A stretch of DNA of 64,000 nt from Zhengitettix transpicula (GCA_037074705.1 CM073590.1:92310947-92374946); one strand, 5' to 3'. Counted from the stretch's first letter, positions 23,228-33,960 are shown. Program-made: numbers and translations. Notes: a model not told the origin generated them from the sequence alone.

Positions 23228-23375
23228 TTTTGACGCCTTAACGTGAGGCCAATCAAATCATTTCAATTATTATTATTCTACTTATTTTCTTAATGGCACA
23301 TCAACGTGGGGCTATTTTAATTGACGATTATATATTTTTACTTATTACATTAATGGCTTCATTAACCTGGGGTAA
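23228..23375 (+). repeat. tandem primer-binding-site-like array after LTR A
   Basis: Three units: TTGACGCCTTAACGTGAGGC (23230), TGGCACATCAACGTGGGGCT (23294) and TGGCTTCATTAACCTGGGGT (23354), at 64- and 60-bp spacing. The intervening sequence also repeats (TACTTATTACATTAAT type). The second unit is the closest to the tRNA-Lys complement. Normally an LTR element has one such site. Confidence 0.75.
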
Positions 23376-23422
23376 TTCAGATAAATAAATGATTTTACAT
23401 ATTTTTCCTTATTAATTTTCTG

Positions 23423-23444
23423 ATATATATATATATATATATAT
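23423..23444. repeat. (AT)n tract, left flank of LTR E
   Basis: Preceded by AATTTTCTGAT, a flank also seen before the AT tracts at 19470 and 21010. Confidence 0.95.
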
Positions 23445-24315
23445 TGTAATAAACAGATTAAAAAGACTAATGGTTGTGGCTAAATAATAATATTTATTTG
23501 AAGAATTAATCAAAATTTATTAATGAAGTTATATATAATATAAAATAATTACACAATAATATTTAAAATCTCAGGGTCTTTACTGGGTTTGATAAATGGG
23601 TGACTTGAATTTAAATTATCTAACAAAACAATTAATGAAATGAAATAATTAAAGAAAAGAAATAATTGAAGAACGATCTGACGTATCTTAAAGAAATGGT
23701 TTACAAATAAATTTAGAGTTCTTTTACTTACGGCCGACCAGGTCTCAATTTTGGGGTTTTCTGTGCACACGTTTGTGGGGATATCACTGAATTTAAATTG
23801 GTTACAAAACACTTGTCGAAACTTGATGTTCTCTCAGCTGGAAACGGCTACTCCTTCCGAATTAATGGTCAGTCAGATCATTAACAACTTCCTCTCGATG
23901 ACATCGGTGACGGTCTCTTTACTTATTGAGTTTTTTACTGCGGCAGGAAATTATTAGGTTACTGCTTGTGGCTTTACTTATTGAGAAACTTTCCTGTAAC
24001 CTTATTCGATGAATTACAGACTGAAAAACTTTTTGTTCAATTTTAACTTGCAACCTTCCCGTTTCGCTCCTCCTCGCTGACTCTGTGTATGCCGTCCAAC
24101 CAACTAAACTCGTCTCTCCTCGTTGACTTAAATTGTACTCTTTCGCTCCTCGCCGTAGACTGTGTCTGTTCGTCTCGTAAATTTTTGACTGCGTACGTCT
24201 CAACAATGGTTCTTTTGTCTCGCCGCCCGCTTTGTCGCGGTGTATGCTTTATGTACTCTAATAATGAGTCCTTTACTTTGCAATTATAACAATGGATTAA
24301 TTACTAATTACTACA
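23445..24315 (-). mobile_element. solo LTR E (minus orientation)
   Basis: An 871-bp unit with TGTAATAAAC at one end and ACTAATTACTACA at the other, flanked by ATAT on both sides within (AT)n. On the minus strand it reads TGTAGTAATTAGTAATTAAT at the start and TTATCAAACCCAGTAAAGACC in the R/U5 region, matching LTRs A and B. There is no adjoining internal region, so this is a solo LTR from recombination, inserted in AT repeats. Confidence 0.75.
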
Positions 24316-24335
24316 ATATATATATATATATATAT
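24316..24335. repeat. (AT)n tract, right flank of LTR E
   Basis: About 10 AT units, consistent with duplication of an AT target. Confidence 0.95.
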
Positions 24336-24429
24336 TGCAATACAAGCTACGAAAACAATGGTTAAGACAGAAAACAGTCTTTGTCGGTGTAAAGAATGAA
24401 AAAATTCTTCTCAGGCTTGTAACCGTGTG

Positions 24430-24563
24430 AAAAGATGTATGCGCGACATTTCTATGACATTCACTGTCATCGTCTTCTAGTAAGACGGCAGTGACGTTCG
24501 CTGTCATCGTCTTCTAGCAAGATGGCAGTGAACGTCATTGAAACGTCGCACATACATCTTTTT
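24430..24563. repeat. inverted-repeat hairpin with internal duplication and GAAACGTCGC motif
   Basis: Arms 24430-24480 and 24513-24563 pair over about 50 bp. The core TGTCATCGTCTTCTAG occurs twice (24466 and 24502), so part of one arm is also directly duplicated. The plus-strand right arm contains CTAGCAAGATGGCAGTGAAC followed by GTCATTGAAACGTCGC. Same family as 1586, 29526 and 43601. Confidence 0.75.
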
Positions 24564-26804
24564 ACTCCGTTAGAAGTTTGAGAATATTTTATTCAATAAG
24601 TTACGATATTAATGCAATAGTATATATTCTTTCAGACACTACTATATCCGTCAATAAGATATCCAAAATAATATAAAACATTACTATGAATTACAATTAT
24701 TATTTAACCTAAAAGTATAAGGTATTTATTACAGAGAATAATTGCATGCCACCGAGATTTTTTTTGCGTTAAATTTTATAATTGGTCTAGACGAAATATT
24801 TTGTGTAGTAAATAGTTTGTCAACCTTCTATTAACTTATTGTGAAATTATATTGCCGAAAAGAGTCATATATTTAAATATTTCTTACAAAATTATTATAG
24901 AAGAAGAAGAGGAAATATATGTACCTGAATGGATACCTTAATGGGAAATGATGTGATAAGGAGGGAGGACTTACGAAATGGAACACTTTCGTTAGCAAAC
25001 CAGCCATAGGTTTGGTTTTCATACTTCGTAAACATAACGGTCTTTTTTCTAACTGAAATAAACGTCGAGTCTCGTGGACTGCGAAAATATATCATAACTG
25101 TATTGCAAAGATTTTCAGATAATATTTTACAAAACACTTGAAAAAAAGTACAGGGTTATTCTGACGTCACATTTCATCAACATTACCTGATTTAATAACA
25201 ACAAAAGTAGCCTAATTCCGACAGAATAAGTTTCCAGACACTTTCTTCAGATTATAAGAAAACTAAAAAAATAACACAAGAGTCTAAAGCGACTCAACTG
25301 CACAAAGCAGATGACAAAACTCAAAAGTTTTTTTTAGTTTTCTTAGCTCCTAAAAAGTAACAACTTTTCCAGAAATTTTGTGTGGTATTTATATCATCAC
25401 TTACTTTGTTTATTTTTCATATTATTAATTTTCAAACGGATGCAAGTTTTTTATTATAATACCTGCTATATCTATCGCTTGGATTGACTTTAGCAACTAC
25501 ATAGAAATGTTTAATTCGTTTGATTGATTAATGTACATTTATTGCATAAAGCCGATCTGAATTGTGCATGAATATAGAATGCAATAACGTCCAACTGCCG
25601 TAATGACGCCCTCGGGGTGTCACTGTAGAGCACACGCACTCGTGCACGCACACGCATAGACTCACGCGTGTCCTGACCCTTGAGGGATGCGCTGCGTAGG
25701 TGGCGGCGATTTGTTTACAAACCGGCGTCAGTAAATCTTCACGTCATCGTGAAACGCAGGACCAGCTGCACCCGGGAGACTTAAAGTATTTCACACTCCG
25801 TATGCAGGCTCCCCGGGGAAATAATTCCTTCCAGCAGACTATTTTTAAAGTGTTGAAGGAGCAGCAAGCCATATAGAAGGAAGTATCCTACACGAGAAAC
25901 AAAACCTAGAAATCTGATTACATCTGACGCTGACAAAAAAAAACGAAATCCGCACTAAAAACACTTGCTAAAATGGATATGAATATTTAATGTACATTAT
26001 TACCGCCTGAGCAATTCAGTGAGTAACATTAAACTTGTGCAAGTGGAAAATTGAGAATTGAAAATACGTCATTGCACCAGCCCGTTTAATTGGATTAATT
26101 AATTCACATGACATGTTCCTCCTATTATTTGCTGCAGTTTCAAGTGGTCATTATAGAAAGCAATTCAGCGGGTAAGTTTCATTGAGCGATCCAAAATTAC
26201 AGCATGTAAACGTGAATAATGAATTTACCGATAGTATAAAAGAGGGATGTTAGGCAAATAAGTAGGATCGTAAAAGGCATGACAGGATAGCGATCAAGGC
26301 AAATGTGGCATGCATAGTGGAAAGAATGAAGTCGTTTAAATGTAAGTCCGCACGTCACATCCGAAGGAGATTGGATGGTACACTCCCATAGAGAAAAAAA
26401 TTGAGCGCCTCTACCTGAATTTAACAAGCAATAAAGAGGACATATTCGACTATTATTGGCTATTAAAGAAAATAGACCCCACACTTACAGGCTATCTAAC
26501 AAGAATCACACTGTTTCCTAATTCAAATATTCATTTGTCTCACATGTTTGAATAATAAATGTATGCATCATATATAGCGGTGAAATACTAAATTTAACTA
26601 CCAAAATAATGAGCGGAATAACAAGAATGATTTATGAAAGATCTAACAATTTAATTCGCAACGAATCGACGGTAATGTAAAAGCAATTAGGAAGCTGCTG
26701 CATATTCGCTGGTCCAATGCTTAGAATGGAGAAACATTTTCTTCTTTTCCAAGTGAAACACGTTGTAGCACGTTTTTTATCTTTAACAGGCAAGTTAATA
26801 CATG
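24564..26804. other. unassigned stretch with a faint Penelope-type end
   Basis: At 25330-25435 the sequence CCAGAAATTTTGTGTGG, then TATTTATATCATCACTTAC, resembles the terminal block next to Penelope-like fragments elsewhere. A GC-richer patch lies at 25600-25830. The 95-codon minus-strand frame at 26197-26484 has no recognisable domain. Confidence 0.4.
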
Positions 26805-26915
26805 ACAACAAAGCTAAGAAGAGCGCCTGAGGAAAGGGACAAGGATTCCAGAAACATTGTGTGGTATTTATCACTTTTTTGTCTCAATTGGCTATCTTTC
26901 TTATTAATTAATTAA
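26805..26915 (+). mobile_element. Penelope-type 3' terminal fragment with hammerhead-like motif
   Basis: Contains CGCCTGAGGAAAGGGACAAG, GATTCCAGAAACATTGTGTG, TATTTATCAC and TTGGCTATCTTTCTTATTAA in the same order as the end of the GIY-YIG fragment at 46.1 kb (there on the minus strand). CTGAGGA, a small GGGA/TTCC stem and GAAA are arranged as in a hammerhead core, but with unpaired extra bases. Confidence 0.5.
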
Positions 26916-27179
26916 TATACTTATCATTGCTTTAATTACTAATTACTGTTATAGTAATATCTTTAACGTAGTTTTAATTTATATTTTTTTGTACTTTGTA
27001 ATTTTAATAATTTATTATTTTCATGTAATCTTATGTTATGACGTATTCTATTTCCTCGACCGAGGACTAATGGAATGAATAATAAATCAAAAAATTCGAA
27101 TTCGGTTTGAATTTTAAAACCTACAACTGTAGTTCGTGGAATTTCCGATTATGAAAAACGAAAATAATTTCACGTTTTT

Positions 27180-27435
27180 TGACTGAATTAAAGTATGAGG
27201 ATGGAAAAATACTGACCGGACCAGAAATCGAAACCGGGACCTCCCGCTTACCGGGCGGTCGTTTTACCAACTGAACTCATCCCTGTGGACTCCAGATCCT
27301 GTGCGAAATTCCTCTATCCATTACACCTGATGCAGTCTCACCTACACTTTTTTTTACAAATTCAATTCTTAGGTGGCATAAATGAAGAACTGCTTTTATG
27401 TAAATTGGTCGTCTCAATTCTTCTAAATAGGATTA
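27180..27435 (-). mobile_element. tRNA-derived SINE, copy 1
   Basis: Read on the minus strand, a tRNA-like module has an A-box-like CAGTTGGTAAAACG and a B-box-like GGTTTCGATTTC, separated by CCCGGTAAGCGGGAGGTC. These are the internal RNA polymerase III promoter parts of tRNA-derived SINEs. The flanking non-tRNA part (GAGGAATTTCGCAC, TGCATCAGGTGTAATGG on the minus strand) is shared with 51610-51850. It does not fold as an intact tRNA gene, so it is called a SINE and not a tRNA. Confidence 0.65.
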
Positions 27436-27885
27436 AAAACGGTAATAACTTAATCAGAGACTTATTTTAATTATAGTTCTTTATAAAAATAGTGGCACCA
27501 TTACATATCCTTGTAGCACGCCCAAAGTAATTTCTGAGGTAACCAAACAGTTCTGAAATTATGCAAATCAAATGTTTTTGTCACTTAACTCTCAATAACT
27601 GTTCGTTCCAACTTTATTAGCTTTTATTAAAAGTGTATCAAATACAAATTAAACCTCATTAGTCTTCCGTCCCTCCTACGTATCCGGCAATTCTGAAGGT
27701 ATATTTAGACTTTCAGTCTATTTTTCGCACCAAAACTAGGTTACATGTTACTCATTAATCCTATTTCGTCCAATGAAGATGAAATTTGAGAGATTTAGAA
27801 ACGAGGTGCAGTGAATTCGTCGTCTGATTGATGACCGAGAAAAATATATCATAAATATAATTAAGCAGAAATATTAATAAAAACC

Positions 27886-27940
27886 ATACGGGTCACCAAT
27901 GACCACGATGTCGAGGCGACTATTATAAACCTCAATAAAT
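27886..27940 (+). repeat. 55-bp dispersed direct repeat, copy 1
   Basis: TACGGGTCACCAATGACCAC, then GATGTCGAGGCGACTATTAT and AAACCTCAATAAAT. Repeated at 29160-29214 with about 6 differences. Likely the end of a dispersed retroelement; class unknown. Confidence 0.75.
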
Positions 27941-29159
27941 AAATAAATAATAAATTAACGAAAAAGAATTATTGCTACTGTAAAAAAGTATTTCGTTTAT
28001 ATTTATATGTTTACAAAATTTAATCTCTTACATAAAATCTCTATTAAAATAACGGAATTAATTATTATCTAGTGCAAAGTTATGGTAATAAAGCTGTTAG
28101 AATGGTTGCAGAGGGCTGAAAGGAGACAGCTTGTAACAGACGTGCAGCGGTGAGTGAAAATTCCGCAGCCGTGGGTAATCACATTTGCAGAGATGGGTAG
28201 CTGCTGTCAAATTCATGAGTAGACTGACATCTATTTCATTAAAATGATTCAAATACCAACAGCTTTACGTATAACGCTAAATGATGCAAGAAATTCCGAA
28301 TTGTTTGCGGAATATTTACGCTATGCAGTCATTTAAGCTCCAAAAATAGTCCACTTCATCGGTGTTTCTTTTCTATGTGTCTTATTGTATTCGCTCCCCA
28401 AACCCTACCCCCAACATTCACTTCATGCAACTGCTTTATTTATTTTGTTAAATTTGATATATTGTTTCCGTCAGTCCTTCATTGAGGAAATAGAACACGA
28501 CAAATATATCTAATAAATATATATTATTTAAAAGACCGAGATAATAAAAAAAAATTAAATTACTAAATATGAAAATTTTATGTATATATACTAAAATATA
28601 TTAATACGAAAATAAACTTAAATACGAAAATTTAGATACAAAATAATATTCGGGTATAATTATGAACTACAGAATGCCTGAATGAGGTAATATAATTACA
28701 TAAACCGGTAAATATACAAATATATATGAATAATTGAAGAAATCTAGTATTTAAATGAGAAACGTTTAAATAGTCATTTAAGTAAATTTGTAACTGCAAA
28801 AAACTAGTTGATATTTAACAATCAGTAAACGTAAGCTCAGAGCAACAATAATTTCACTGGATATAAAGCCAGACATTGGAAAATAAAATTTCTGATGTTA
28901 AATGATAGAAAATCAACTATACATTTGCTTGTCACAAATACCTTTCTGACTATCAGTTCAGTTACACAAATTATTTACATAAAATCTGAAACAAATTACG
29001 AGCGCCGAACATTGAAAACGTTCCACTGTATAAAATTAATTGCTACATAATAATTATGAGCACATACATATAATAAATTAATAAACCATGATGTAATGTA
29101 GGTCTTAAAAATTATTAATACATTATATTTTCGAATGAAATCTATTCATAATATAGAAG

Positions 29160-29214
29160 ATACGGGTCGCCAATTACCACGATGTCGACGCTACCATTAT
29201 AAACCTCAATAAAT
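29160..29214 (+). repeat. 55-bp dispersed direct repeat, copy 2
   Basis: TACGGGTCGCCAATTACCAC, GATGTCGACGCTACCATTAT, AAACCTCAATAAAT. Same orientation as copy 1, about 1.27 kb away. The DNA between the copies (27941-29159) is AT-rich without recognised genes. Confidence 0.75.
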
Positions 29215-29525
29215 AGTAACACTAATAATATAGTGAACCTATTCAATTGAATGTTAAGTGAATTCAAAATTAATAGGAAGATTTGAAAAGGTCTTCAAAG
29301 ACCTGTTATTACTATTCGTCCTTTAAATAAATTCAAAACAGCTTCATAACTTCTTACAGTGGCCTGTACTTTTTGATAATACATCAATAATACATAAATT
29401 TATAAACATGTGCCCCTTAAGAATTAATTTCCGCAAAATCTTGAGTCATGCAATATACTTAGTGATAGTAGAACGAAGGTTTTCCCCGGAGTACAAAGTG
29501 GATAAAAGCTTCTCGAGATTCCAGC

Positions 29526-29661
29526 CGGGTAAACTCGTTGATAACACGCGACGTTTCGATGACATTCGGCGTCATCATCTACTGGCGGAGTACTGTACTT
29601 CGCCAGAAGATGGCGAGGATGACAGTCATGAAACGTCGCATGCTATCGACGAGTTTGCCCG
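29526..29661. repeat. near-continuous 136-bp palindrome with GAAACGTCGC motif
   Basis: Two arms of about 67 bp meet almost without a spacer near 29594 (outer ends CGGGTAAACTCGT and ACGAGTTTGCCCG). Each arm has GAAGATGGCG or its diverged counterpart, an inner hairpin, then GAAACGTCGC reading outward. It is the longest member of this hairpin family here and could extrude as a cruciform. A plus-strand frame of 104 codons across it (29408-29722) is a by-product, not a gene. Confidence 0.8.
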
Positions 29662-29816
29662 AGATCGAATCCCGAGGAGACTGTATCTACTTAGTAATAG
29701 TAAAATAAAAAAGTGTTTTTAGAAAATTGAAACACTGAATACACCCTCTAATAACATATAAATTAAAATCCAAATTTCTAAACGCTCATGATCTCAAAGA
29801 GGAATATATTATGTAC

Positions 29817-29949
29817 CTGTATAGAGGTTCGCCATCTGCTTCTTTGAACCACAACACCATGTACACCTGGTCTTCTTTATTTCGGGGCACAATGTCGCAT
29901 GGCAGCATAGCTTTCTTGTTCTGAACTCCTTGAACATCCACAATTGGAA
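29817..29949 (-). CDS. Sidestep-family immunoglobulin domain exon
   Basis: An internal exon of a host gene on the minus strand. It is bounded by an acceptor TTTATTTTCAG (AG at 29950-29951) and a donor CAG|GTACAT (GT at 29815-29816), giving 133 bp, phase 1 in and phase 2 out. The encoded segment reads PIVDVQGVQNKKAMLPCDIV followed by PRNKEDQVYMVLWFKEADGEPLY. The Cys of LPCDI and the Trp of VLWF are the B-strand and C-strand residues of a V-type Ig fold, and the LWFKE..GEPLY pattern is typical of the first Ig domain of Sidestep proteins. These are membrane receptors on muscle or substrate cells, recognised by Beat proteins during motor axon guidance. The exon carrying the second half of the domain (DEG.Y.C.V) was not found at lower coordinates, so the downstream intron probably exceeds the 29 kb available. 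Which Sidestep paralogue this is cannot be told. Confidence 0.85.
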
Positions 29950-30589
29950 CTGAAAATAAATAAATAAATGGGTTAATTTTGTTGAAATCGCTCATATACG
30001 GTTTGTTCATTCATAAAGGATATTTTTAATTATATTATTTAAGAGAAATTTTAAATACATTAAGCATAAATTCTAGTAGTGTACAGCAATTATCACCTTT
30101 TATTATTGTGATAATTTACTTAGGTCCGTTAATATCTGGCTGTTTTGCATCATTCAATTTATTAGTAATTTTTATTTGTCAATGATGAGAGACCGACGGA
30201 ATGGTGGGATGGAATAATTCAAAACTTGGTTGTAGATTAAGTAACAACAAAGAGAAAATAATTTAAATTAAGATAATTTAATTAATAATTATAAATAATT
30301 CATTTACAATAAACACTGTCTATTCTTAGACGCCTGATGATGAGTAGAATGTTATTGAAGGACCTACGTCCTTTGTCGCTGTTGGCCCAGACGCCCTCCT
30401 CCTGGGATCTGTGATGGAGTTTATTTATTATTTGTATGAAAAAGAGAGGGGCGCAAACATTGTAATTAATTTAACATTCTGTTTGTTCTGGAGGTGATTG
30501 ATGCAGACTACTTTTTTATTGTTTTGGTGCTGGGGAAATTATACAAATGGTACATTTAGAGTTTTAAGAGTTCTGGAATGGGACGGTTA

Positions 30590-31541
30590 TACGAGGGTCT
30601 CTTCAAAATTAATTCACAACATTTACACGAATTTTTAAATTACATTTTCATGTAACAGTTTTCTTATTTTTACATTGTTTATATATACACAAAGTTTACG
30701 CACAAAGTTTCATTTTTCTACATAACCCCCTTCCCTCTCCACTGCCTTCCACACCTTGGAACTGGGGCCTGTATAACCTCATGGTATTCCTCGTGAATTT
30801 TAGAAAGACGTGCATAAGTAAGATGATCAGTGCGTAGTGAGGGTAGTCGGGAGCTCAGTTCAACACAATATTTTTGTATCGGCAAATTTATAGTGTAAAA
30901 ATTATTATATTAGCTCAAGGAAATATATTTTGTTCAGTTCAGGAAATATGTAGACTAAAAAACTCATCCATAAAAGTTAAGAGATGATGAGTACAGGGTG
31001 TGACTAAGCGACTTTGTTGCTGTCTGTATATCCCCTGCGTAATAATATTATTAATGTTCAAAGAACGGTAGTGGCGTTGCTACAAGAGGGGGCTTCCTCT
31101 GGACTACAATGTTCCAATCCATTTCCTCCTTTATTCTATTGTATACCTAACAGTACTTGCTATAGCTTTGTAGCAATAAAGTTTTGCCACTTTGATGAGT
31201 ATCCCGAAAATTGGCGTGTATTCTTTCACCTCGTAATCTACTTGCGCACCGACTAACCGTCCTGCGATCGAAAACAAGCTTCTCAATTCGCCTTTTTCAA
31301 CCCCTTTTTGACGTTCCCCACTATCTAGGTCTCTCAGCACAGGGATTCTGTAACAGTACGTTGCTTTTGACGTATGTCGAGTGCAGCAGCCATCTTTAAG
31401 ACTCACGGGAAATGCTTGAAATAAATTTGAATACGAGCGGGAAGGATGTATCTATGAAATACACATATTGTAAAGATATAGAATGAAAAATAAATTTAAA
31501 TAAAAATAGTGTGCAAAAATTTTGGAGTGACCCTCGCAGGG
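30590..31541 (-). mobile_element. degenerate mariner-type transposon
   Basis: Terminal inverted repeats ACGAGGGTCTCTTCAAAATT (30591) and, on the opposite strand at the right end, TGCGAGGGTCACTCCAAAAT agree at most positions; the CGAGGGT core is typical of mariner elements. Reading inward from the left end on the minus strand, about 30735-30800 translates to KVWKAVEREGGYVEK then a stop, which resembles the C-terminus of mariner transposases (...GDYVEK). The element is about 950 bp against the roughly 1.3 kb usual for the group, and the catalytic D,D motifs were not found. It is an internally deleted, inactive copy. Exact ends and the TA duplication are approximate. Confidence 0.6.
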
Positions 31542-32984
31542 GTATGGTGGAAAATTGTGTGTTAGGAGCCGTTGTTAAACTTAAGCAACTCTTATCTCAA
31601 TTAAAATTAATTAGGTATCACATCTATCTGTATAGTAATTTTAGAAATCGTCGCTACCGCTATCAATCTTTATAATAAATTAGTAGGGATGATGATATAT
31701 ACTTTATATAATAAAATATGGACAATCATTTATGTAATTAGTAATAATTTTTATTTTACAGGAATTTAAGTATGAGAACTTACAGCAGTAATTGAAGGAA
31801 ATATATTAAGATAGAAACGTAATATAGAGGCATCGATGAAACGATTGTTCCATAGTTAACAATTACGATCCTGCTAAGGTTTTCTTCCAGTACAATTGTC
31901 TTGCCTGTGTCATTTATCACGACGTGATTTCAAGTCAGAAACAAATGCTGGGGAAAATTCCCTTCTTCTCTTCCTTTCCGGAGACACAATTGTTTCTTTC
32001 CGAAAAGTCGAGAACAGTGTGTCTTACGTTGAGGTCACTTCTGTGGTATTTTGTGTGGTGATCTGTGAGCGCGAAGACGGACGGACGGATAACCAGGCAC
32101 GGGCTCCCGCAGGTAGCGGTAACTCATTGCTCCAGGAGCCACGCCCACATTGCCGCAAGACCCATAAAACAGAGTTACAATCCTACCGGAAAAGATAAAA
32201 GAAGAAGGGCTTTCCATCCTCTTTGCATTCGAAAGGGGGATCTGTTCTATTTTCGAGCGGGGGCTTTATGTCTTCATACGGGGGAGGAAATTTATGAAAG
32301 TACGCGGAGCGCAGTTGAAATAGCGCCTAGGATAATAACCCCTTGCCAACACCAAGACTTGTTTAAAAGAAAATTTTGAATTCGGGGCCAGAAGAACTAA
32401 AAATGTATGTACCTTATAAATTTACAGAAATATCGACCGCGTATTGCATTTCGGGGTCTTGTTTGCTTTACAGTTCATATGAACGTGGTTTAGCATGATA
32501 TACATAGAACTTAAAAAAACTCTGAATATTACGTCAAATGATAGTTTAAAATAAGCAGTATTGTATTTTTCAAATATTAAATTGGTATAGGATTTCTAGT
32601 AGTCAACTCCTGGCATGAATAAAAATTGTGTTAACTATACAAATACTCTCAAAGTTAAAGCATCCGTCAGTTTACTAAAAATTATTTTCTAAAATATTTA
32701 TATACTCATATAATTTGTAAATCCTTTTTTAAAATTATTCTGGGATGACAGACACAAAATTTTATTAGGGTTCAGCTTAATATAACTTACTTTGTTGGCA
32801 TAGACTTTATTAAAGAAAAACATGTGGTTGATTAAGCTATTTATTTACAAAGCAAAGTAACTCTGAACAAGCCCATGAATAATTAATGATGTGCGTAAAT
32901 ACTATTTGCACCAAGATATTAAATACTTGTAAAGAATTATTTTTGTGGGTTGGGTTTTTACGTTAAATCAAAATAAATATTTGA
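31542..32984. other. unassigned stretch
   Basis: A GC-richer section at 31880-32340 contains overlapping frames of about 100 codons on both strands without any domain signature or splice sites, so none is called. The remainder is AT-rich with nothing recognised. Confidence 0.4.
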
Positions 32985-33960
32985 CCAATAAAGAAATTTT
33001 ATATAAGTTTATTAAAGTTAAACATGAAAACTCTTATCTCAGGCACGTGTGGTTTTTACATAGAAGAGATCTACTGCCCGTACCAAATGCGTACTGATAT
33101 TTTGTGTTGTGTGCCTGCTGTAGCTCTCGTACCGACGTACTGGCGTCGACTTAGGGGTTGATCACTGGCTAAGGCGTCGGCCTCCGGGATTGAATGCTGG
33201 CAAGCCGTCGTACTAAATTGTGTGGTGCTATTCTGTGAACTCTTCACTAACAAATTGTGGCCCCTTTCTCACGACGATTCTGCCTCGAACTATCTCAGAG
33301 ACAACAACTTTACGGAGCCTCTCTTAATCACATCCACCAGCTTCGGTGAGCGCAGAACAACTGTCCTTTTCAAAAGCTTATCTCCTCCCTAAAATCCTCC
33401 CATTCTTTTACTTTTTTCATTGTTAGAAAACTTCGTCAGTTTTACTGATTCTTCCATTGTCACAAGATTTATAGCACGCAGCTGCAGTTTCGCAGTCAAC
33501 AATGGCTAACTATTCTGTCATGTTGAGGTCAACAATCGAGACAGGACACGAAATTACTTGGATGGATATATTTATCTCCTCCACCCCCACGCACGTGCAC
33601 GGTTTCGAATTCTCAAGACCACAGCAAACAACACTTCCGAGACAAAGAAAAACTTAAAACCTAAATACACGCGTTACAAACTTATGTCACGAGAAAAGTC
33701 CTCCGCATCTGGAGCCAGGTACCGTCGCACTCCGTGACGTCACTTTTCCGCGATTGATTTATATTAACCGTTTGTATTTAATACTTTCACTTTGTTCACG
33801 TCCTCAGGCTTTGGAGTCCAACTTCCCACTGTCCACCGCACTGTCCTAAAACAACAAGTTTCTTCCCCTTCAACGGCTACCAGAACTCACACTTCGAAGT
33901 TTATCCAGGGAGTCACTTTGTCGCGTTACGAGTGATCACGTGAAAAAAACCAAACATATA
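32985..33960 (-). mobile_element. old LTR-like sequence related to LTR F
   Basis: Resembles LTR F in the same orientation. AAAACTCTTATCTCAGGC sits in the place of the TCTCATGGGTCTCTACTGG block, and ATCGAGACAGGACACGAAATTACTT parallels the CATCGAGACAGGACCCGCAA repeat of LTR F (20510 and 20830). Ends could not be placed and divergence is high, so this is tentative. Confidence 0.35.

Noticed and set aside
21909..23375. Regularly spaced repeats suggesting a CRISPR array
   Set aside because: The units are degenerate, AT-rich and eukaryotic, and match a tRNA-Lys complement beside LTRs. There are no cas genes and no identical repeats.
24895..25137. Minus-strand frame with a CAG|GTACAT-like donor
   Set aside because: The donor resembles that of the Sidestep exon, but the translation has no Ig features and no convincing acceptor. 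It is treated as coincidence.
27230..27290. Possible tRNA gene (minus strand)
   Set aside because: Only A-box and B-box-like parts are present. The cloverleaf cannot be completed and the flanks recur at 51.6 kb, which is SINE behaviour.
29408..29722. 104-codon plus-strand frame
   Set aside because: It is generated by the 136-bp palindrome (29526-29661) and carries no domain.
32035..32379. Overlapping frames of 60-104 codons on both strands
   Set aside because: Moderate GC content keeps frames open by chance. No domain, splice sites or codon bias support a gene.
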